A stretch of DNA of 5,574 nucleotides from an uncultured Elusimicrobia bacterium (GTDB lineage: Bacteria > Elusimicrobiota > Endomicrobiia > Endomicrobiales > Endomicrobiaceae). Shown here piece after piece: positions 1 through 5,275 of this stretch. The position numbers and the translations under genes were made by a program. The first letter of the stretch is position 1. Every line of letters begins with the position of its first letter. The stretch covers positions 1 to 5,574 of the forward strand of contig CAMVLN010000101.1 of NCBI GenBank assembly GCA_947168325.1, in the 5' to 3' direction. A model generated the notes under the pieces. That model was given only the letters and a program-made list of their open reading frames with translations. It was not told where the DNA came from and did not search any database.

Positions 1-374
1 CAGATGAATTGTTAAAAGGATTTCCTTTTGATATTAAAAATTTTCAAATTGATAGTGATAGCGAATTTATGGACAATTTTAAACATGATAATATTAAAAT
101 ACTAATCTTTCCATCTAGAAGTCTAAAATTAATGGCAATGTCAAAAGAAAAAATAGAACTCTTCAAGAAGACTATTATTTGCAAAATTATAACAATTTAA
201 CAACAAATATTTCTTATTTCAAAATAATTGCAAAACAAATTCAAAATCATTACAATTTTGTTAGATTTCGTTAGACTTCATAGAAATCTTAATTTCAATA
301 TTAGATTTTTCCCTCCTATAGAAATAAAAATTTTTACCTTTCAAAAACGGGCAATTGTCTTTAATTGTCTTTAA
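1..374 (+). pseudogene. DDE (integrase-core) transposase relic A, C-terminal half
   Basis: One frame (codons starting at position 3) is open from the left edge to TAA 198-200. It reads through recognisable rve/integrase-core motifs: FPFDIKNFQIDSDSEF at about 24-68, matching the usual FPFKIK..QTDNGSEF block with the second catalytic Asp at 51-53. PSRSLKLMAMSKE follows, with the catalytic Glu at 147-149. After stops at 198 and 225 the same frame resumes with DFVRLHRNLN (264-293) and PPIE (312-323). This is the YN..RPH..L....P.E signature that closes IS3/IS481-type transposases. The Glu-to-His spacing is 44 codons, as expected. The Asp-to-Glu distance is only 32 codons, so about three codons are missing. 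The frame finally stops at 372-374. The 5' part lies outside the window. It is very probably non-functional; the exact IS family is not certain. Confidence 0.72.
353..372. repeat. Perfect 10-bp tandem duplication
   Basis: AATTGTCTTT occurs twice in direct succession (353-362 and 363-372), just at the end of transposase relic A. It looks like a slippage duplication in unconstrained DNA. A protein-binding direct repeat is possible but nothing supports it. Confidence 0.6.
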
Positions 375-393
375 CCCTAACAAACATTTTAGT

Positions 394-407
394 TGTTCAT
401 TGTTCAT
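394..407. repeat. 7-bp tandem duplication
   Basis: TGTTCAT is repeated head to tail at 394-400 and 401-407 in the spacer after relic A. It is short enough to be chance in AT-rich DNA, but it lies close to the 10-bp duplication at 353-372. Confidence 0.4.
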
Positions 408-453
408 TAATAATATTGGATTATTGAAGTAAGTTAAAAACAGCTATTTTATC

Positions 454-475
454 AAAATTTTATTAATAAATTTTT
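454..475. repeat. Imperfect AT-only palindrome
   Basis: The sequence is symmetric about 464/465: ATTAAT at the centre extends to 6 bp on each side, then one mismatch, then 4 more paired bases. It is entirely A+T. The composition makes such dyads common, and there is no GC-rich stem that would suggest a terminator. Confidence 0.25.
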
Positions 476-578
476 TGGTGATATTCTTTTAAAATTTTAT
501 GAATTTTTTTAATTTATATTTCTGGCAATATTATGATCTCACAAAAATTTTGATTGCTTACTATAATATTATTATTGT

Positions 579-609
579 ATACAGTCCAAGTTCTAACAAT
601 ATACTGTAT
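579..609. repeat. Inverted repeat, 7-bp arms
   Basis: ATACAGT (579-585) is the exact reverse complement of ACTGTAT (603-609), separated by 17 bases. It could be an operator-like dyad or a relic of an IS end, but no gene or promoter is placed to use it, so chance remains likely. Confidence 0.25.
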
Positions 610-708
610 TTGATTTATAAATTTTATATTAGTCTTCTACACACCTTATATCATAATTGTACATTGTATGTGCTTTTATATAAATTCAAACACAAAAAGG
701 ATTTCTAA

Positions 709-1059
709 ATATAAAAAGCTAATAAAAAAGAAAGTATTATTAATAAAAAAATGGAAAAGATAGGGTAAAAATGTAACAAGAAAGTAGATGGCATAGAAAA
801 ATGAAAATAATAGCAGTTAAAACATTAATGATGTTAGAAAAATATATGAAAGAAGAACAAGAAAGAATATTTATAATTGAAATACAAGATAAATGTATAA
901 CAGAGTATGTAAAAGAGAGTTTTAAGGTAGGATGATCAATGACAATGATATACTCCTTGAAGAATAAGTTAATGGAAGAAGAGAAAATAGGATTAAGAAA
1001 TAAAACAATAGCACCAATAAACAACAGGAATATTAATAAAAGAATTAAAAGAATAAGGG
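709..1059 (+). other. Eroded coding-like DNA, probable N-terminal part of transposase relic B
   Basis: The + strand becomes abruptly rich in A and G and poor in C. Broken coding-like stretches appear in the three + frames, with stops and frame changes between them. Examples are KKWKR near 748, MKEEQERIF near 846 and IYSLKNKLMEEEKIGLRNKT at about 948-1007. The last resembles the end of a helix-turn-helix recognition segment, such as lies before the catalytic domain in rve-type transposases. The segment runs directly into the catalytic relic at 1060. I cannot align this part confidently to a family. The long hydrophobic minus-strand frame at 740-1105 is its antisense shadow. Confidence 0.4.
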
Positions 1060-1513
1060 AAAAAGAGTGTACATTTGAGATATGGAGATAAAAAGCGATA
1101 AGCAATAACAGGAATAGATAGAGTAAGTATATAGAGTATTAAATAGTGTCATAACTAGAGAATTTATAAGTGAAAAGAAAGAAGAAGTACCGTTTAATAT
1201 AAAAGCTGTTCAAACAGATAATGGATTAGAATTATAAAAACATTTTTATAAATATGCACAAGATAACAAAATAATTCATTATTTTAGTTGTCCTAAAAAT
1301 CCAAAAAGTAATGCATATAATGCATATATAGAAATATTTAGCAGAACAATAAAATAACAATTTTTTAACCACATAGAAGAAATTAAAAATATTAGTGAGT
1401 GAGATAAATAAGAAATTAAGGCAATATTTACATTGATATAATTTTACAAAGGATAATAAAGTGTTAAATTATAAATACCAGTAGAATTTATTAATAAAAG
1501 TTTGATAAACTAA
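1060..1513 (+). pseudogene. DDE (integrase-core) transposase relic B, catalytic domain
   Basis: The relic begins in one frame with VHLRYGDKKR (1069-1098), then TAA where a Tyr is expected, then AITGIDRVS (1102-1128). A +1 shift follows near 1130. The new frame gives VLNSVITREF and then PFNIKAVQTDNGLEL (1190-1234), containing the catalytic Asp at 1217-1219. PKNPKSNAYNAYIE carries the catalytic Glu at 1331-1333. FY at 1442-1447 and IPVEF at 1475-1489 mark the C-terminal motif. In-frame stops occur at 1235, 1355, 1400, 1409, 1439, 1454, 1457 and 1472; 1511-1513 may be the original stop. The motif order is that of IS3/IS481-like transposases. The FY motif lies 37 codons after the Glu, the same spacing as in relic A. 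The gene is dead. Terminal inverted repeats were not identified. Confidence 0.8.
1311..1328 (+). repeat. 9-bp tandem duplication inside relic B active site
   Basis: ATGCATATA is duplicated head to tail (1311-1319, 1320-1328). In the transposase frame this gives N-A-Y-N-A-Y-I-E where the family normally has one such unit just before the catalytic Glu. It adds exactly three residues to the Asp-Glu spacing (38 codons instead of about 35). Confidence 0.65.
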
Positions 1514-1541
1514 TTTTACTAAAAAGTCCAAATACATAATA

Positions 1542-1570
1542 TTGTTTTTTATATGTAAATAGATTATAAT
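1542..1570 (+). promoter_or_regulatory. Sigma-70-type promoter for the phoH2 cluster
   Basis: A perfect -10 hexamer TATAAT (1565-1570) is preceded by a -35-like TTGTTT (1542-1547) with an ideal 17-bp spacer. Transcription would begin near 1576-1578 and leave a leader of about 37 bases before the phoH2 start codon. It begins less than 30 bp beyond the last readable codons of transposase relic B. No riboswitch or attenuator could fit in so short a leader. Confidence 0.65.
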
Positions 1571-1601
1571 ATATAGTGGAGTTTTTAGTTTTAAAGCGAA
1601 A

Positions 1602-1608
1602 AGGGGGA
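1602..1608 (+). promoter_or_regulatory. Shine-Dalgarno site of phoH2
   Basis: AGGGGGA lies 5 bases before ATG 1614, the strongest purine-rich ribosome site in the window. It fixes the start of the PIN-PhoH gene. Confidence 0.7.
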
Positions 1609-1613
1609 AAAAT

Positions 1614-2924
1614 ATGACTATAAAGTCTTTTGTATTGGATACAAATGTTTTGTTGCACGACCCTGACTCAATGTTTGCTTTTAAAGATAACAAAGTGGTT
1701 ATTCCTTTAACTGTAATTGAGGAACTAGACTCTTTTAAAAAACTTAATGATGAAAGAGGTAGAGGTGCAAGACTTATATCTAGGAGATTAGATGCATTGA
1801 GAACAAAAGGAAAATTATCACAAGGGGTTTCTATAAAAAGTGGTGGAACACTTGTTGTAGAAATGTTGCATGATGTTAATTTTCCTAAAGAATTTTCTCT
1901 ATCTAAATCTGACCATCAAATATTGTCTATAGCTTTATATCTTAAACAAAGAGGGGAAACAGTAATATTTATTACAAAGGACATCAATTTAAGAATTAAA
2001 GCAGAAATTTTAGATATTACAACTCAAGATTATGAAAAGTCTAAAGTTAAGATTGATGAAATTTATAGGGGTTGGAAAGAATTAAAAGTTTCTCCGGATA
2101 AAATAGATAAGTTTTATAAAAATGGAAAAATAGAAGTTCCAAAGGATATAAGTTTTTATGCAAATGAGTTTGTTTTTTTAAGGGATGAAACAGGTTCAAC
2201 AAAAAGTGCTTTAGGGAAATATTCTCCAGAATTAAAAGCAATACAACCTTTATTTCATATCAATTCTCAACCATGGGGATTAAAACCATTAAACATTGAA
2301 CAAAGATTTGCTTTTGAACTTTTGTTGTGTAATGAAATTTCATTAGTTACACTTATAGGTCTTCCAGGTGCAGGTAAAACATTGCTCGCACTTGCAGCAG
2401 GTTTGCAAAAAACTGTTGAGGAAAAACAATTTAGAAGATTATATATTGCAAGGCCTATAATTCCTATGGGTAAAGATATTGGTTTTTTGCCAGGAACCAA
2501 AGAAGAAAAGCTTTCTTCTTGGATGGGTGCAATAAATGATAATTTTGAGTTTCTTATGGATAAGGGACATGAAGATTCAAGAGTTGAAGAAAAGATTAAT
2601 TATTTATTTGAATCAGGACAGGTAGAGGTAGATTCTCTTACATACATAAGAGGAAGATCCTTGCCTAAACAGTATATCGTTATAGATGATGCACAAAATT
2701 TGACTCCTCATGAGATAAAAACAATTATTTCAAGGGCAGGCAGTGGTACAAAAATAGTTTTAACTGGTGATCCTTATCAGATAGATAGTCCATATTTGGA
2801 TGCATCATCAAATGGTTTAACATATTTAGTTGATAGGTTCAAAGGACAGTCTATTTTTGGACATTTAATGTTTTCTAAAAGTGAAAGAAGTGTTCTTGCT
2901 GCATTGTCATCGGAGTTATTATAG
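1614..2924 (+). CDS. phoH2: PhoH2/YlaK-type protein: PIN RNase domain fused to PhoH ATPase
   Basis: This is a full-length two-domain protein of 436 aa. Residues about 5-140 form a PIN-domain nuclease, starting FVLDTNVLLHDP and keeping acidic metal ligands at Asp9, Glu36/37, Asp100 (KSDHQIL) and Asp123 (TKDINLR). Residues about 225-436 form the PhoH P-loop ATPase. Its Walker A is GLPGAGKT (249-256) and its Walker B is IVIDDAQN (355-362), where most relatives have DE rather than DD. LTGDPYQID (383-391) is the sensor-type motif, and SERS near 423 is an arginine-finger candidate. Characterised PhoH2 proteins unwind and cleave RNA in an ATP-dependent way; this one is expected to be a cytoplasmic RNA helicase-RNase. 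It is first in the cluster, with its own promoter and a strong ribosome site. The small PhoAT gene that precedes phoH2 in mycobacteria is absent. Identification is secure at family level; the substrate is unknown. Confidence 0.95.
   Translation: MTIKSFVLDTNVLLHDPDSMFAFKDNKVVIPLTVIEELDSFKKLNDERGRGARLISRRLDALRTKGKLSQGVSIKSGGTLVVEMLHDVNFPKEFSLSKSDHQILSIALYLKQRGETVIFITKDINLRIKAEILDITTQDYEKSKVKIDEIYRGWKELKVSPDKIDKFYKNGKIEVPKDISFYANEFVFLRDETGSTKSALGKYSPELKAIQPLFHINSQPWGLKPLNIEQRFAFELLLCNEISLVTLIGLPGAGKTLLALAAGLQKTVEEKQFRRLYIARPIIPMGKDIGFLPGTKEEKLSSWMGAINDNFEFLMDKGHEDSRVEEKINYLFESGQVEVDSLTYIRGRSLPKQYIVIDDAQNLTPHEIKTIISRAGSGTKIVLTGDPYQIDSPYLDASSNGLTYLVDRFKGQSIFGHLMFSKSERSVLAALSSELL
2912..2915 (+). 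promoter_or_regulatory. Ribosome-binding site supporting the GTG start of the PHP gene
   Basis: GGAG lies inside the end of phoH2, 9 bases before GTG 2925. The GTG follows the phoH2 TAG (2922-2924) with no gap. The site and the abutting stop support translational coupling and the GTG start rather than a later ATG, which would delete the first PHP motif. Confidence 0.5.
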
Positions 2925-3800
2925 GTGTCTCAAAAAGAATTTTTTGTTGATTTACATATTCATACAAATTTTTCAGATGGTGTTTTTACTCCAGAACAAG
3001 TAGTAGAGTATGCAGCACAAGTGGGACTTTCTGCAATAAGTATTACAGATCACGATACTGTTGATGGTGTTCAAGAAGCAATAGAAGCTGGTAAAAAGTA
3101 TGGGGTTGAGGTAATTGCAGGTATAGAGTTGTCTGCAGAGTTAGATAATGTTACTAAAACAGAAATGCACATACTTGGATATTATGTTAATCATAAATCC
3201 AAAGCATTTAATGATTCTTTGTCAATTTTTAAGAAAGTTAGACTACAAAGAGCTAAAGATATTTATAATAAATTAAAAGCTTTAAATATAAATCTTAATG
3301 CTCAAGGGTTAATAGAAGGTATTGGTGCTAAAATTGTAGGTAGACTTCATTTTGCAAAAGCATTGTTAGAGAACGGGTATGTTTCATCTATTTCAGAAGC
3401 TTTTCGTTTATATTTAGGTTTAAATAAACCTGCTTATGTTCCAAAACATTATATATCACCTAAAGATGCAATTTCTATTATAATAAAAGCTGGAGGTATT
3501 CCTGTTCTGGCACATCCTTACTACGGTCATTATAGTAATAAAAATATTTTTAAAGGTCTTATAAATGATGGTCTTATGGGAATAGAAGCATGGCATAAAA
3601 GTCATCCACCACATATTACAAAAAAATTCTTATCAATAGCAGAAAATATGAATTTAGTTGCTACTGGTGGTTCTGACTGTCATGGTGCTTATGGCAAAGA
3701 TTTGCCTTTAATGGGTAAAATAAAAGTTCCATATTCTGTGGTTGAAGCTTTAGAAGAAAAGAAAAGACGATTGGATGAAAAAAATAATATGCTTCTATAA
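2925..3800 (+). CDS. PHP-domain phosphoesterase, YciV/RNase AM-like
   Basis: This is a complete 291-aa PHP (polymerase and histidinol phosphatase) protein starting at GTG. The metal-binding set is intact: DLHIHTNFSDG (His11, His13, Asp18), ITDHDT (His43), GIELSAE (Glu68), MHILGYY (His82), LAHPYYGH (His197) and GGSDCHG (Asp251, His253). The central GRLHFAKALLENGYVSSISE block at about 139-158 is typical of the YciV/TrpH subgroup. Studied members include E. coli RNase AM, a 5'-to-3' exonuclease that matures rRNA 5' ends and also acts on 3',5'-nucleotide bisphosphates, and a Chromobacterium enzyme hydrolysing such bisphosphates. A metal-dependent phosphodiesterase or phosphatase in the cytoplasm is therefore expected. 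It abuts phoH2 with zero spacing, which fits shared RNA-processing work. Whether the substrate is RNA or a small nucleotide cannot be told from sequence. Confidence 0.92.
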   Translation: MSQKEFFVDLHIHTNFSDGVFTPEQVVEYAAQVGLSAISITDHDTVDGVQEAIEAGKKYGVEVIAGIELSAELDNVTKTEMHILGYYVNHKSKAFNDSLSIFKKVRLQRAKDIYNKLKALNINLNAQGLIEGIGAKIVGRLHFAKALLENGYVSSISEAFRLYLGLNKPAYVPKHYISPKDAISIIIKAGGIPVLAHPYYGHYSNKNIFKGLINDGLMGIEAWHKSHPPHITKKFLSIAENMNLVATGGSDCHGAYGKDLPLMGKIKVPYSVVEALEEKKRRLDEKNNMLL

Positions 3801-3803
3801 ATG

Positions 3804-3812
3804 TTATCCACA
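3804..3812 (+). promoter_or_regulatory. DnaA-box match in the PHP/DUF2779 gap
   Basis: TTATCCACA, a perfect match to the E. coli DnaA-box consensus TTATNCACA, fills most of the 17-bp gap between two genes. It is a single copy with no adjacent second box, no dnaA or dnaN gene and no obvious unwinding element, so an origin is not supported. It could be a titration or regulatory site, or chance. Confidence 0.3.
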
Positions 3813-3817
3813 TAATT

Positions 3818-5275
3818 ATGAAATCTATAAATAAAAATCTTTTTCTAAAAACATTAGAATGTCCTGTATATGCATGGCATTTGTATAGAGAGCTTATTCC
3901 TAAAGATTCTTCTTTAAGTGACGATTTTTTAGTGATGGAATCAAGAAATATTCATAATATGGCAAAACTACTATTTAAAGATGGAATTCAGATTTCTAAA
4001 AAATTAGAAGAAGCTTTACAACAAACAAAAGATTTAATTAATGATAATAGTATAAAAACAATTTTTGAGCCAGTTTTCAAATATGATTGTTTTATTGCAA
4101 AAGCAGATATTTTATCTAGGACAGACACTAATTCTTGGGAGATAATTGAAGTAAAATCTGGTAACAAGTGGAAACATAAATATATATCAGATATTGCTTA
4201 TGTTAGTATGATAGCAACAAAAACAAGTTCTCAAATATCAAAAGCTACACTATATTTATTATCTAAAGATTTTAGGTTAGGAAAAACAATAGATGAAATG
4301 TTTACTAAAATTGATTGTAGTTTTGATGTTTTTGCTATTGCAGAGGAATATTCTAAAAAAATAAATTATTCAAAAGAAATTTTATTAGCAGATAAACCAG
4401 AAGAAAAAAAGTTAAAAATTTCTTGTAAGAATTGTGCTTTGTTTAAAGAGTGTACAGGTAAGGATATAGAGTATCATATATTTGATTTACCAAGACTTTC
4501 ACAATCTATTTTTGAAAAGTTAGTAGAGAATAAAATTTATGAAATAAAAGATATTCCAAAAGATATAGAATTAACACAAATGCAGGAAGTTGTAAAAGAT
4601 TGTGTTGTTAATGATAAAATTTTTATTAGTGAGAACTTAAGAAATGAGTTAGATAAAATTGTTTTCCCTGCATACTATTTGGATTTTGAATCTGTAATGA
4701 CGATATATCCTTTATATAATAATATTGCTCCACACTCACAAATACTAACACAATATTCTATACATAAATGTGATAAAGTTGGTAACATTACAGACCATTT
4801 TGAATATATTGCAGACCACACTCAAGATTGTAGAAAAATAATTGCTCAAAAACTTGTTGAAATTTTGCAAACTACAGGTAGCATTGTTACATATTCATCT
4901 TTTGAAAAACAGATAATAGAAAAGTTGATAAATATATGCCCTGACCTTACAGAACAACTTCAAGCCATAGCTAACAGAATTGTAGATTTAGAAGAAATAT
5001 TAAGATTAAATTATTATGATATAAGGTTTCATGGTAGAACATCAATAAAAAAAATTTTGCCAATAATGATACCACAAATGAACTATGACAAGCTTGAAAT
5101 TGGTGAGGGTGGTGTTGCACTATCTGCATTTGCTTACATGGCTATGGGGCTATATAGCGAAGAAAAAATTAAAGAAACAAAACAAAATCTTTTAAAGTAT
5201 TGTAAACAAGATACACTTGCTTTAGTAAAAATGCACAAGTTTTTATATGATGTGGCAAATGGTAGAATTTCATAA
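3818..5275 (+). CDS. DUF2779 protein: Cas4-like Fe-S PD-(D/E)XK nuclease fused to DEDDy exonuclease
   Basis: The 485-aa product has two modules. The N-terminal half carries a PD-(D/E)XK core: Glu84 in FEP, Asp97 in AKAD, and Glu111 and Lys113 in EVKSG. Four cysteines, Cys15 in LECP and Cys203, Cys206 and Cys212 in SCKNCALFKEC, have the layout used by Cas4/AddB-type nucleases to bind a 4Fe-4S cluster. The C-terminal half looks like an RNase H-fold exonuclease: YLDFES gives Asp289 and Glu291, SSFEK follows near 360-364, and YCKQD (Tyr461, Asp465) is the DEDDy third motif. GRTSIKKILP and the IGEGG segment (406-432) are DUF2779 hallmarks. A DNA end-resection or cleaning enzyme is the natural inference; no activity is assumed proven. 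The start at 3818 has no Shine-Dalgarno site, but the protein begins in the usual way for the family. It overlaps the next gene by 17 bp. Confidence 0.88.
   Translation: MKSINKNLFLKTLECPVYAWHLYRELIPKDSSLSDDFLVMESRNIHNMAKLLFKDGIQISKKLEEALQQTKDLINDNSIKTIFEPVFKYDCFIAKADILSRTDTNSWEIIEVKSGNKWKHKYISDIAYVSMIATKTSSQISKATLYLLSKDFRLGKTIDEMFTKIDCSFDVFAIAEEYSKKINYSKEILLADKPEEKKLKISCKNCALFKECTGKDIEYHIFDLPRLSQSIFEKLVENKIYEIKDIPKDIELTQMQEVVKDCVVNDKIFISENLRNELDKIVFPAYYLDFESVMTIYPLYNNIAPHSQILTQYSIHKCDKVGNITDHFEYIADHTQDCRKIIAQKLVEILQTTGSIVTYSSFEKQIIEKLINICPDLTEQLQAIANRIVDLEEILRLNYYDIRFHGRTSIKKILPIMIPQMNYDKLEIGEGGVALSAFAYMAMGLYSEEKIKETKQNLLKYCKQDTLALVKMHKFLYDVANGRIS

Larger units (their letters stand above)
375..708. 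other. Gene-free T-rich spacer
   Basis: I see no supported gene, tRNA or structured RNA here. The + strand is T-rich, in contrast to the A/G-rich + strand after 710. A 69-codon + frame at 499-708 encodes only Tyr/Ile/Leu/Asn-rich low-complexity sequence, has no Shine-Dalgarno site and resembles no family. The minus strand is broken by many stops. The spacer holds a 7-bp tandem repeat at 394-407 and weak AT dyads at 454-475 and 579-609. It is most simply decayed or intergenic DNA between two transposase relics. Confidence 0.6.

Noticed and set aside
260..279. GTTAGATTTC/GTTAGACTTC near-perfect 10-bp tandem repeat
   Set aside because: It falls in the conserved DFVRLH stretch of relic A, whose spacing to the catalytic Glu is normal, so it is better explained as coding sequence than as a duplication.
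311..317. AGGAGGG on the minus strand, a perfect Shine-Dalgarno-like match
   Set aside because: No start codon at proper spacing opens a frame of any length, and the site lies in the C-terminal tail of transposase relic A on the + strand.
499..708. 69-codon + strand frame as a small gene
   Set aside because: Low-complexity Tyr/Ile/Leu/Asn composition expected from T-rich DNA, no ribosome site, no family resemblance.
200..720. tRNA or other structured RNA in the gene-free spacer
   Set aside because: No T-arm GTTC-A-A type consensus with matching acceptor stem and no GC-bearing stems; only short AT dyads.
740..1105. 121-codon minus-strand frame resembling a membrane protein
   Set aside because: Its hydrophobicity comes from reading purine-rich + strand DNA backwards. 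It lies antisense to the transposase relic and has no ribosome site.
1099..1474. Stop-codon reassignment to explain in-frame TAA/TGA in relic B
   Set aside because: The intact genes use TAA and TAG as terminators and UGG for Trp. The relic also has a frameshift, so simple decay is sufficient.
1469..1693. 74-codon minus-strand frame
   Set aside because: It overlaps the phoH2 promoter, ribosome site and the conserved PIN-domain start on the other strand, and has no family resemblance.
2047..2500. Two minus-strand frames (2047-2241 and 2267-2500) inside phoH2
   Set aside because: Antisense shadows of the well-conserved PhoH coding sequence.
3804..3812. Replication origin at the DnaA-box match
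   Set aside because: Only one box, flanked closely by coding sequence, with no dnaA/dnaN neighbours and no cluster of boxes.
3818..5275. Cas4 of a CRISPR-Cas locus
   Set aside because: The Cas4-like module is fused to a DEDDy exonuclease in the DUF2779 arrangement, and no cas1, cas2 or repeat-spacer array is present.
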